5,040 nucleotides of DNA from Deltaproteobacteria bacterium (GTDB taxonomy: Bacteria > Desulfobacterota > DSM-4660 > Desulfatiglandales > Desulfatiglandaceae): contig JAFDKD010000295.1 in the NCBI GenBank assembly GCA_019307165.1, forward strand, positions 1 through 5,040. The letters are read 5' to 3'. Position numbers and translations under genes: made by a program. The notes beneath the pieces were generated by a model. That model saw nothing but the letters and a program-made list of their open reading frames with translations, ran no database searches and was not told the origin of the DNA. Below are positions 1 to 5,005 of this stretch, piece by piece (within the stretch, counting starts at the first letter, position 1; each line of letters begins with the position of its first letter).

Positions 1-534
1 CCCGCTGTCGTGGGGGAGTTCTTCAAAAATGCCCGGATGGACCGTGGCCATCTGCGGCCGGTGTTCGGGCGTGACCACATCGGCCATCAGTTCGCCTCCG
101 AAGGCGGGTGTGGTCTGGTGAAGCAAGCCCGTGTCCCGATCCACTTCCAGGGACACGCAATCGGCGCTCAGGCCCGTGCCGAGACGCTTGGCCAATCGTG
201 GAAAAAACTCGCGACCAAACGAAGTGGCGCCGCCGATCAAAATGTCCGGCTTGAAAAATGCGACCCACCCGGCCAGCACCGAGCTGTAGGACTCCACCAG
301 GTAGTCCTTGAGGCGAGGGTGTTCGGCGGCCAGGATCACGTCCGCACCGTGCGCCACATACTCCATGGCGTACCGGGAGACCTGCTCGCCCAGGACCACG
401 ACCGCCACCTTTGTTCCCAGCCGCCTCGCCAGCTCTTTGCCTTTGGCAATTAACTGCAGGGTCACGCGGTTTTGAAAATAGTTTCTGTAGTCGCCGAATA
501 CCCACACGCGACCCACATCATCCGCTGTCGCCAT
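1..534 (-). CDS. etfA: Electron transfer flavoprotein alpha subunit, N-terminal part (runs off left edge)
   Basis: EtfA pairs with EtfB to form the FAD-containing electron transfer flavoprotein, which takes electrons from acyl-CoA dehydrogenases in the cytoplasm. Reading the minus strand from the ATG at 532-534 gives 178 codons without a stop, reaching base 1. Visible family features are an early GDYRNYF segment, an alternating hydrophobic strand with VAVVVLGEQ (about residues 43-51), the loop GGATSFGRE near 120-128, and RLGTGLSADC followed by AFGGELMADV and RPQMATVHPGIF near the cut. These match the EtfA N-terminal domain. The C-terminal FAD-binding domain lies beyond the window. The start overlaps the 3' end of etfB by 17 bp, and a GAGG lies just upstream inside etfB, so translation is probably coupled. 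The EtfA assignment is firm. Whether it is a bifurcating or simple ETF cannot be told without the C-terminus. Confidence 0.93.
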   Translation of the reverse strand, partial: MATADDVGRVWVFGDYRNYFQNRVTLQLIAKGKELARRLGTKVAVVVLGEQVSRYAMEYVAHGADVILAAEHPRLKDYLVESYSSVLAGWVAFFKPDILIGGATSFGREFFPRLAKRLGTGLSADCVSLEVDRDTGLLHQTTPAFGGELMADVVTPEHRPQMATVHPGIFEELPHDSG

Positions 535-1330
535 CGTCCTCGTCCACGATACTCAGTGTCTCCAGTTTCCTTATAAGGCGCCGTACCAGCTCTTGGGGAG
601 AGCCGGTCACGATTTCCCCATTTTGCCTGGGCGGCGGCGGTCGGAGCGCCCAAACCTTGGTGGCGGACCCCCGCAGCCCGACCTCGTCTTCATTCAATGC
701 CAGTTCCTTTGAACCCCAACGGACCAGGTCCGCCTCCGAAAATGCCCTTTCGAGGGATCCCAGGGCCAGATTTCCCACCACGGCGAGCCCGCTTCGCACG
801 GTCAGCAGGGCCGGGAGCATTACCCTGAGCGTGTCGATAATCCCATCGTTCAGCCGCTTGACCAACAGCGTCTCTTTTTCCACGTGGATCTCCGTGACCC
901 CGCATACCTGAGGCATGTCCAACTCCTCGGCAATCTGAGGCCCCACGTGACCCGTGTCGCTGTCTATGGTCTGCATCCCGCAAAGCACCACATCGGCCTG
1001 CGGCGTCATGATCGACAGGGCACGGGCCAGGACGTGGGAGGTCGCCAAAGTGTCCGCGCCCGCAAAAAGAGGGTCCGACAAAAGAACGGCCTTGTCCGCG
1101 CCGAATGCCAGGGCCTCCCTCAGGGCTGCTTCGCTCTGGGGCGGTCCCATGGTCAAAGCGGTGACGCTGCCGCCTTCTTGCGCTCTCAAATTCAGTGCGG
1201 CTTGAAGGGCAACATAATCGAGGGGATTGATAACGCTCTCCACACCTTCCCGAATGACGGTCATCCGTTCCCGGTCCATGTGAATACTCGGTACGTCCGG
1301 GACCTGCTTGATGCAAACGACGATATTCAT
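518..1330 (-). CDS. etfB: Electron transfer flavoprotein beta subunit
   Basis: The product has 270 residues, a normal EtfB length. It begins MNIVVCIKQVPDV, the family's N-terminal strand and loop. It continues with INPLDYVALQAAL (34-46), TALTMGPPQSEAALREALAFGADKAVLL (57-84, the family signature region), and VLCGMQTIDSDTGHVGPQIAEEL (115-137), which contacts the nucleotide (AMP, or a second FAD in bifurcating ETFs). PALLTV (173-178) follows. The segment after it, where most EtfBs carry an EPRY-type sequence and the partner-recognition loop, is diverged (GNLALGSLERAFSEADLVRW). A proline run RPPPPR (230-235) and an acidic tail end the protein. I chose the ATG at 1330 over the in-frame ATG at 1384 because GGGAGG lies 4 nt upstream and the family N-terminus starts exactly here. 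With etfA it forms the acceptor for the neighbouring acyl-CoA dehydrogenase. Confidence 0.95.
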   Translation of the reverse strand: MNIVVCIKQVPDVPSIHMDRERMTVIREGVESVINPLDYVALQAALNLRAQEGGSVTALTMGPPQSEAALREALAFGADKAVLLSDPLFAGADTLATSHVLARALSIMTPQADVVLCGMQTIDSDTGHVGPQIAEELDMPQVCGVTEIHVEKETLLVKRLNDGIIDTLRVMLPALLTVRSGLAVVGNLALGSLERAFSEADLVRWGSKELALNEDEVGLRGSATKVWALRPPPPRQNGEIVTGSPQELVRRLIRKLETLSIVDEDDGDSG

Positions 1331-1334
1331 TGAG

Positions 1335-1340
1335 CCTCCC
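1335..1340 (-). promoter_or_regulatory. Ribosome binding site of etfB
   Basis: GGGAGG on the minus strand lies 4 nt before the ATG at 1330. It decides against the upstream ATGs at 1384, 1375 and 1348, which would add 6-18 residues with no family similarity. Confidence 0.75.
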
Positions 1341-1372
1341 GAGCGCATCTTGAACCGGGTAACCTTCGGGGG

Positions 1373-1401
1373 CATATGTAACAACGTCGGCTGCGTGACA
1401 A
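1373..1401 (-). promoter_or_regulatory. Possible sigma70-type promoter for etfBA
   Basis: On the minus strand TTGTCA (1396-1401, one mismatch to TTGACA) is followed after 17 bp by CATATG (1373-1378), a poor -10 match; the overlapping TACATA at 15 bp is no better. Its position, about 40 bp before the etfB start and directly downstream of the ATTGTCG heptamer array, is sensible. The -10 match is too weak to be sure. Confidence 0.25.
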
Positions 1402-1405
1402 AATA

Positions 1406-1436
1406 ATTGTCGATTGTCGATTGTCGATTGTCGATT
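1406..1436. repeat. Heptamer tandem repeat, ATTGTCG x 4.4
   Basis: Four perfect ATTGTCG units in a row (1406-1412, 1413-1419, 1420-1426, 1427-1433) are followed by a partial ATT. The array sits in the 239-bp gap between the acyl-CoA dehydrogenase and etfB, immediately upstream of the candidate etfB promoter. It is not part of a coding region. The absence of mismatches suggests recent expansion compared with the more degenerate arrays elsewhere in the window. Confidence 0.95.
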
Positions 1437-1569
1437 TAAGGAAAGTTGGACATTTCATAATTACTTCCCCCAACAAGTAGAAGGAGATGGTAGTTTTCCG
1501 TAAGCCTGCTAACTTGTGCCCATCCGTAAATGACGGAAAAGGCGGTAAAGAGCCATTTCTGGGTGGACA

Positions 1570-2724
1570 CTAACTGCCAAGCAGTTCCCTGGCTATAACC
1601 ATCCGCTGCACCTCGGATGTGCCTTCGTAGATCTCGCAGACCTTTGCGTCCCGGTAGTACCGCTCCACGGGATAGGCCTTGGTATATCCGTACCCCCCGT
1701 GTATCTGCACCCCTACCCTGGCTGCTTCCACGGCCGTCTCGCTGGCAAAGACTTTGGCCATGGCCGATTCCCTGACGTGCCGGATATTTCTATCCCGTAA
1801 ATCGCATGCCCGGTAAACCAACAGTCTGGACGCCTCAACACGGGTAGCCATATCCGCCAAATGATTCTGGACCGCACCGAAAGAACCGATGGCTTTGCCG
1901 AACTGCCGGCGCTCCTTGGCGTAACGTATGGATACGTCCAGGCATGCCTGCGCAATGCCCAGAGACTGGGCCCCGATACCGATGCGTCCGCCGTTGAGCG
2001 TGGAAAGGGCAATCTTCAAGCCCTCTCCCCCTTGCCCCAGCCGGTTTTCCAGCGGGATACGGCAATCGTTGAGCGATATGGGGCATACGGGATTGCCGCG
2101 CATGCCCATGAGTTCTTCAACAGGGCCTTTTTCAAGGCCCGCGCGATCCGACTCCACGATGAATACGGAATATCGGCGGCGTTCGTCCGCGGGTCCATCA
2201 AGGGCGAAAATGAGATTGATTCCCGATACGCCGCCGTTTGTTACAAATATCTTGTTTCCGTTCAGGATATAGCCGTCCCCGTCCAGGACCGCACGGGACT
2301 CCAGAGACGACGCATCGGACCCGGCATTGGGTTCCGTAAGGCAGAATGTCCCGATTTTTTCCCCCGAAGCCAAGGAGGGCAGAAATGCCTTCTTTTGCGC
2401 CTCGGTGCCGAATTGATAAACAGGATACGCGCACACGCTGTTGTGGACCGATAAGCACAGGCCCATGGCCGCATTTGCCCGCGATATCTCTTCGATAACG
2501 ATGGCGTAACTGACCGTGTCCAGGCCGGCGCCGCCATATTTCCCGGGGATTTCCAGCCCGAAGTATTGCAGCGACCCCATTTCGCGGATAATGTCCCATG
2601 GGAAAATGCCGCCCCGGTCCATTTCGACGGCAACGTCGGCAAGCCGGTGTTCACTGTATTTCCGAACGGTTCGGCGGATCACCGCCTGTTTCATGGTGAG
2701 TTCAAGGCGCAACGTATTCCCCAT
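1570..2724 (-). CDS. Acyl-CoA dehydrogenase (short/medium-chain type flavoprotein)
   Basis: This 384-residue FAD enzyme introduces a 2,3-double bond into an acyl-CoA and passes electrons to ETF. Length and domain order match the SCAD/MCAD family: an N-terminal helical domain with FPWDIIREMG and EIPGKYGGAGLD (41-69), a middle beta domain carrying the first family signature CLTEPNAGSDASS (128-140), and a C-terminal helical domain with RRQFGKAIGSFGAVQNHLADMA (272-293), QIHGGYGYTKAYPVERYYRD (340-359) and IYEGTSEVQR (365-374). E367 in the YEG motif is the expected catalytic base. The second signature normally has an acidic residue after GYGYTK; here it is A350, a mild deviation. The ATG at 2724 lacks a strong Shine-Dalgarno; an alternative ATG at 2694 is no better. 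The neighbouring etfBA genes fit as electron acceptor. The substrate cannot be read from sequence; beta-oxidation or aromatic/branched acid degradation are both possible. Confidence 0.95.
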   Translation of the reverse strand: MGNTLRLELTMKQAVIRRTVRKYSEHRLADVAVEMDRGGIFPWDIIREMGSLQYFGLEIPGKYGGAGLDTVSYAIVIEEISRANAAMGLCLSVHNSVCAYPVYQFGTEAQKKAFLPSLASGEKIGTFCLTEPNAGSDASSLESRAVLDGDGYILNGNKIFVTNGGVSGINLIFALDGPADERRRYSVFIVESDRAGLEKGPVEELMGMRGNPVCPISLNDCRIPLENRLGQGGEGLKIALSTLNGGRIGIGAQSLGIAQACLDVSIRYAKERRQFGKAIGSFGAVQNHLADMATRVEASRLLVYRACDLRDRNIRHVRESAMAKVFASETAVEAARVGVQIHGGYGYTKAYPVERYYRDAKVCEIYEGTSEVQRMVIARELLGS

Positions 2725-2770
2725 CTTCAGTCTTATCCGGTCAAAAAGATAAACAAAAAAACATATATCT

Positions 2771-2794
2771 CACAGAGTCACGGAGTTCGCAGAG
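2771..2794. repeat. CACAGAG-type short direct repeats
   Basis: Three related heptamers, CACAGAG (2771-2777), CACGGAG (2779-2785) and CGCAGAG (2788-2794), are separated by 1 and 2 nt. Repeats of this CACAGAG style are, from memory, common between genes of many environmental bacteria. They lie 47 to 70 bp upstream of the dehydrogenase start, so they fall in its likely promoter or leader region. Confidence 0.65.
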
Positions 2795-2829
2795 AAAATC
2801 AAAAACAGACAAAAACAGTGGCGTTGTAA

Positions 2830-2885
2830 GGGCGGGAGCTTGTACGCCATGTTTTAGGCGTATTGATACCCGCCCGTTTCCGGGC
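2830..2885. repeat. Compound inverted repeat with two alternative hairpins
   Basis: An outer stem GGGCGGG (2830-2836) pairs perfectly with CCCGCCC (2869-2875). Inside it, TACGCC (2843-2848) pairs with GGCGTA (2857-2862). A competing stem, GCCCG (2872-2876) with CGGGC (2881-2885), shares bases with the outer arm; on the minus strand its loop is GAAA, a stable GNRA tetraloop. On the minus strand the structure lies downstream of the SH3 gene, so it could stop or protect that transcript. No T-tract follows directly; the nearest is TTTTT about 15 nt further on. A role as terminator is therefore only possible. Confidence 0.6.
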
Positions 2886-2932
2886 ACGCTGGTTTGATGA
2901 ACCGCAGTTAACATAAAACCGGTCGTTGCATA

Positions 2933-2954
2933 TCGCGGCTAAAGCCGCGCCTAC
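2933..2954 (-). repeat. REP-like palindrome with GTAG head
   Basis: CGCGGCT (2934-2940) and AGCCGCG (2943-2949) form a perfect 7-bp stem. On the minus strand the stem is preceded by GTAGG (rc of 2950-2954). A GTAG tetranucleotide at the foot of a GC-rich hairpin is the hallmark of REP sequences mobilised by REP-associated tyrosine transposases (RAYT/TnpA_REP family). Only one copy is visible and no RAYT gene is in the window. Its translation gives the VGAALAAI string seen in spurious proteins across REP-bearing genomes, which supports a repeat rather than coding origin. Confidence 0.7.
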
Positions 2955-2982
2955 ATCCCTGACCCGAACGAACAGCAGATCA

Positions 2983-3052
2983 CAACCGGCAACCCGTAAC
3001 TCGGAACGCGCAACCCGCAACCCGTAACGCGCAACCCGTAACGCGCAACCCT
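2983..3052. repeat. Heptamer tandem repeat, ten units of consensus NAACNCG
   Basis: Ten contiguous units of exactly 7 bp fit the consensus [CTG]AAC[CTG]CG with at most one or two changes; CAACCCG and TAACGCG are the main forms. From 3018 to 3045 they alternate to make a 14-bp higher-order unit repeated twice. The tenth unit, CAACCCT (3046-3052), overlaps the TAG stop of the SH3 gene (3051-3053) by two bases. The array is therefore fused to the 3' end of that gene. Confidence 0.95.
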
Positions 3053-3728
3053 AATAGTACAGCGACTTCCGCTTCTTCTGCTGCTTTCCCAGAATCAGTC
3101 CGATAACGAGCCCGCAGATGAGGACCAGGGCGCCCGATATGAACCATCGGTTGCGCTCCGAAGAACGAAGTCGTTCATTTTCTTTTTCCAATTGACGGGA
3201 CTTGGTCTCGCTGGTTTCAAGGGCCGCCGTCATCTTCTCGGATGATTCCTTCAGTTCGAGGTATTCTGAGGACTCGTTCTTCAGCGTTTCGTATCCCTCT
3301 TCCAGGCGTTTGAGGTTATCCGTGCTTGCTTTCAAAGCACCTTCGAGTTCCTGCTCTTTCTGCAAGGTGGTCTTCAGTTGCTTTTCCAGCCGGGGGAGCT
3401 TTTCCTTCACCAGCGCATTTTCTTCTTTCAACGATTTGACCTGGCTTCCCCAGGGAAGCCGTTGCATTAAATACCGATCCAGGACCCAGCCCTCCACACC
3501 ATCCTGACTCGTTCCCTGGATGCGAACGCGGCTCCACCCCTCCCCGGACTCGAGCAACTCCAGAGATTGGCCGGATGAAACCATCTTGATGATCTTGTTT
3601 TCAATGCTGGGGCCGGTGCGAAGGGTAATCTCGAACACATCCGTCACATAAACCGTTTTCGCCCAGCACACCGAAGCCAACCCCCACACCCCCATTGCCA
3701 CAACCCAAATGCATAGAAATCGCTTCAT
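3051..3728 (-). CDS. SH3-domain, coiled-coil, membrane-anchored protein (TIGR04211/YgiM type)
   Basis: From the ATG at 3728 the product has 225 residues with a clear modular layout. Residues 1-23 are a signal peptide (MKRF, hydrophobic core, WA cleavage site). Residues 24-93 form a bacterial SH3 domain with LRTGPSIENKII, GQSLELLESGEGWSRVRI and EGWVLDRYL. Residues 95-190 form a long charged coiled coil rich in E, K and L. Residues 195-214 are one membrane helix (WFISGALVLICGLVIGLILG), followed by a basic cytoplasmic tail KQQKKRKSLYY. This is the arrangement of the SH3-and-anchor family that includes E. coli YgiM; the SH3 domain would face the periplasm, perhaps binding peptidoglycan. Its role is not established. 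I prefer 3728 over the ATG at 3743 because GGGGA (3737-3741) lies 8 nt upstream and the signal peptide then starts MKRF. It follows moaC by 48 bp, and its stop codon is part of the heptamer array. Confidence 0.85.
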   Translation of the reverse strand: MKRFLCIWVVAMGVWGLASVCWAKTVYVTDVFEITLRTGPSIENKIIKMVSSGQSLELLESGEGWSRVRIQGTSQDGVEGWVLDRYLMQRLPWGSQVKSLKEENALVKEKLPRLEKQLKTTLQKEQELEGALKASTDNLKRLEEGYETLKNESSEYLELKESSEKMTAALETSETKSRQLEKENERLRSSERNRWFISGALVLICGLVIGLILGKQQKKRKSLYY

Positions 3729-3768
3729 TTGACCAATCCCCATTCAGTTCGTCAAGGACGCCATGATG

Positions 3769-3799
3769 ATTATACTTTAAATCCTGTTTATCCTGTCTA
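3769..3799 (-). promoter_or_regulatory. Possible sigma70 promoter for the SH3 gene, embedded in the moaC 3' end
   Basis: On the minus strand TAGACA (3794-3799, one mismatch to TTGACA) and a perfect TATAAT (3769-3774) are 19 bp apart, longer than the ideal 17. Transcription would begin near 3762, giving a leader of about 35 nt before the ATG at 3728. The -35 and spacer are inside the last codons of moaC, so the SH3 gene may be transcribed independently of the moa genes. Confidence 0.45.
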
Positions 3800-4229
3800 A
3801 TTCTTTTTCTTTCCTGACCACCCGAATGTCGGTGATGCGCGTGTCCGGATATTGTCCGCCGACGTCTTTTTCCAGGTATTTGACCATGTCCCAGATGGTG
3901 TTCAGGGCCATGGTCACGCCTACCAGCGCCTCCATTTCCACCCCTGTCCTGGCTTGAGCCCGCACCTTGCAACCGGCCTCGACACCGGTGTCTTGCACCT
4001 GAAAATCCACCTTTACCATGTCCAGAGGGATCTGATGGCAGTGCGGGATGAGTAAATGCGTCTGCTTTGCCGCGTTCATGGCCGCGACCTCGGCCACGGC
4101 AAGGGGGTCCCCTTTCTTGATGCCCCCTTTTCGTATCGCCTCAATTGTCTCGAAAGACAGCGTTATCTTGCCTCCGGTCTCCGCCTCTCGCCGGATGACC
4201 GGCTTCTCCGTCACATCAACCATTCCCAT
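3777..4229 (-). CDS. moaC: Cyclic pyranopterin monophosphate synthase MoaC
   Basis: MoaC acts after MoaA in molybdenum cofactor synthesis, rearranging 3',8-cyclo-7,8-dihydro-GTP into cyclic pyranopterin monophosphate. The 150-residue product opens MVDVTEKP and has the family's active-site segments in order: R13/R14, KKGDPLAVAEVAAMNAAKQT (38-57), LIPHCHQIPL (60-69) with H63-C64-H65, TGVEMEAL (95-102) with E98 and E100, and IWDMVKYLEKD (112-122) with D114 and K117. The C-terminal GQYPDTRITDIRVVRKEK matches the archaeal/deltaproteobacterial form rather than the E. coli tail with its KSGGKSG. The final LDRINRI is encoded by a 9-bp direct repeat and is probably not ancestral. The start at 4229 has GAGG (4237-4240) 7 nt upstream, overlapping the TGA of the MoaE-like gene. 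The two are almost certainly cotranscribed. Confidence 0.96.
   Translation of the reverse strand: MGMVDVTEKPVIRREAETGGKITLSFETIEAIRKGGIKKGDPLAVAEVAAMNAAKQTHLLIPHCHQIPLDMVKVDFQVQDTGVEAGCKVRAQARTGVEMEALVGVTMALNTIWDMVKYLEKDVGGQYPDTRITDIRVVRKEKELDRINRI
3780..3797 (-). repeat. 9-bp direct repeat forming the moaC C-terminus
   Basis: On the minus strand GACAGGATA is followed directly by AACAGGATT (7 of 9 identical). In the moaC frame these read DRI and NRI, and the TAA stop follows at once. The AACAGGAT-type repeat is, from memory, a frequent intergenic motif in environmental bacterial genomes. Here it appears to have replaced or extended the natural end of the gene. Confidence 0.75.
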
Positions 4230-4236
4230 GTGTCAT

Positions 4237-4240
4237 CCTC
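4237..4240 (-). promoter_or_regulatory. Ribosome binding site of moaC overlapping the upstream stop codon
   Basis: GAGG on the minus strand lies 7 nt before the moaC ATG at 4229 and shares bases with the TGA stop (4239-4241) of the MoaE-like gene. This arrangement favours translational coupling and supports 4229 over the second ATG at 4223. Confidence 0.65.
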
Positions 4241-4592
4241 AGAAAATTTCTCTTTTTGTACTCGCCTCTGACTTGATGCGATTGACCGTCTCGATCAGGG
4301 CGGGAAACACCCGTTCGCGAATGTCGCCGCCGACCGCCACGGCCATGATGACATCCCCGATGTTCAGCCTGCCCTCACAAACTTCAACCAATACATCAAT
4401 TATACCGTCCAACGATATTGTATCTTGTATAATTTCAGTTATTTTTTGTTGATCAAATGCCACCTCTATTCCCGCAACACGCCCCCCTTTCAGGGAGTTC
4501 TCCCGGACAATCCCCAAATGGCTCGCGATCATACCCATACGATCGGATTGGGGATTGCTCCTGATTTTTTGAATCATTGCGTTCATATCCAT
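4239..4592 (-). CDS. Short, diverged MoaE-like protein (molybdopterin synthase large subunit family)
   Basis: MoaE, with the MoaD thiocarboxylate, inserts two sulfurs into cyclic pyranopterin monophosphate to make molybdopterin. This 117-residue product keeps the MoaE scaffold: GIVR (27-30) in the place of the GKVR/GxVR motif, a strand VAGIEVAFD, a helix, then EGRLNIGD (73-80) aligned with the usual GELWPGD, VAVGGDIRERVFPAL (85-99) aligned with the VTSAHRSSAF region, and IKSEASTKRE (106-115) aligned with LKTRAPFWKRE. R30, R92, K107 and K113 therefore match expected active-site positions. The usual histidines and the tryptophan before KRE are absent, and the protein is shorter than the roughly 150 residues of E. 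coli MoaE. The start at 4592 has GGGAGG (4601-4606) 8 nt upstream. moaC starts 9 bp downstream, which supports a molybdenum cofactor role. No moaD is in the window. The alignment is by eye; an altered or regulatory function is possible. Confidence 0.6.
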   Translation of the reverse strand: MDMNAMIQKIRSNPQSDRMGMIASHLGIVRENSLKGGRVAGIEVAFDQQKITEIIQDTISLDGIIDVLVEVCEGRLNIGDVIMAVAVGGDIRERVFPALIETVNRIKSEASTKREIF

Positions 4593-4600
4593 AGCACATG

Positions 4601-4606
4601 CCTCCC
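4601..4606 (-). promoter_or_regulatory. Ribosome binding site of the MoaE-like gene
   Basis: GGGAGG on the minus strand lies 8 nt before the ATG at 4592. It supports that start over the second in-frame ATG at 4586, which would be 14 nt away. Confidence 0.75.
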
Positions 4607-4697
4607 TTCTTCGACAGGCTGTTGCCAGACTGGCGTCGCTTCTATGCCCTATTGTGCCCCCTATTTATTCCATCTGCAAAATCGGTCATCTGGGCCA

Positions 4698-4789
4698 GTC
4701 GAAGATCCCTTGCAGCGGAGGTCAGAGTTTTCTGGCTATACCAATACGGGAATAAGGTTTCCCCGCCCAACAACAGCGGGATCTTCGAC
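4698..4789. repeat. 12-bp perfect inverted repeat with 68-bp spacer
   Basis: GTCGAAGATCCC (4698-4709) is the exact reverse complement of GGGATCTTCGAC (4778-4789). The CTTCGAC core recurs at 4609-4615 and 4812-4818, and the 11-mer TCTTCGACAGG occurs twice in direct orientation (4608-4618 and 4782-4792). The pattern could be a degenerate mobile-element remnant or a set of protein-binding sites upstream of the moa genes. No transposase reading frame lies between the arms. Confidence 0.7.
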
Positions 4790-4884
4790 AGGTGTCAGTA
4801 CGAATAATAGACTTCGACGCCGCTGTGTGTTGCTGAAATTACCCCCACTTGATTTTCCAGCGTTTGCTTAAAGAAAATCCTTTC

Positions 4885-4905
4885 CTGCCACCTGACACCC
4901 GACAC
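4885..4905. repeat. Degenerate heptamer tandem repeat, CTGACAC-type x 3
   Basis: CTGCCAC (4885-4891), CTGACAC (4892-4898) and CCGACAC (4899-4905) follow one another with a strict 7-bp period and one change each from the middle unit. The CTGACACC part is also the reverse complement of GGTGTCAG at 4791-4798. Confidence 0.75.
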
Positions 4906-4939
4906 CTAATGGGTGCATCACTTACAGGACAGTAAAGAA

Positions 4940-4972
4940 ATTGAGAATTGAAGATTGAAAATTGAAAATTGG
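4940..4972. repeat. Heptamer tandem repeat, ATTGAAA-type x 4.7 (left arm of palindrome)
   Basis: ATTGAGA, ATTGAAG, ATTGAAA and ATTGAAA follow at 4940, 4947, 4954 and 4961, then a partial ATTGG. It is the left arm of a larger inverted structure whose right arm is the TTCAATA/TTCAATG array at 5006-5034. Confidence 0.9.
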
Positions 4973-4977
4973 TTGTG

Positions 4978-4994
4978 GCGCTGCGTAGCAGCGC
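4978..4994. repeat. Perfect GC-rich hairpin at the centre of the palindrome
   Basis: GCGCTGC (4978-4984) and GCAGCGC (4988-4994) form a 7-bp perfect stem with a GTA loop. It sits midway between two inverted A/T-rich heptamer arrays, so both strands could extrude a cruciform here. No T-tract follows closely enough on either strand for a standard terminator. Confidence 0.85.
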
Positions 4995-5005
4995 ATCCAT
5001 AAATC

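Larger units (their letters stand above)
2725..3050. other. Gene-free repeat mosaic between the SH3 protein and acyl-CoA dehydrogenase genes
   Basis: These 326 bp contain no credible gene. From left to right they hold an A/T-rich leader of the dehydrogenase gene (2725-2770, including a run of seven A on the plus strand), a CACAGAG-type repeat (2771-2794), a compound hairpin region (2830-2885), a REP-like palindrome (2933-2954) and a ten-unit heptamer array (2983-3052). A promoter for the dehydrogenase should lie in the left part, but I cannot pick out convincing boxes. Confidence 0.8.

Noticed and set aside
1494..1540. Inverted repeat TTTTCCGT/ACGGAAAA and inner TCCGT/ACGGA hairpin as a terminator after the acyl-CoA dehydrogenase gene
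   Set aside because: The long arms are separated by 31 nt, the inner stem is only 5 bp, and no T-tract follows on the minus strand.
1861..2454. A 197-codon plus-strand reading frame
   Set aside because: It is the antisense shadow of the acyl-CoA dehydrogenase gene, which is supported by motifs throughout.
2799..3020. A 73-codon minus-strand reading frame
   Set aside because: It is made of REP, hairpin and heptamer repeat sequence; its VGAALAAI string is the usual false translation of REP hairpins.
2983..3052. CRISPR array
   Set aside because: The units are 7 bp and contiguous, with no spacers; this is a tandem repeat.
3729..3743. Longer start (ATG at 3743) for the SH3 protein
   Set aside because: It has no ribosome binding site, while the ATG at 3728 has GGGGA 8 nt upstream and starts a normal signal peptide.
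4640..4800. Transposase remnant between the arms of the 12-bp inverted repeat
   Set aside because: All frames are short and broken, and none shows a transposase motif I recognise.
4425..4871. A 148-codon plus-strand reading frame
   Set aside because: It runs antisense through the MoaE-like gene and its upstream region, has no family features, and has no ribosome binding site.
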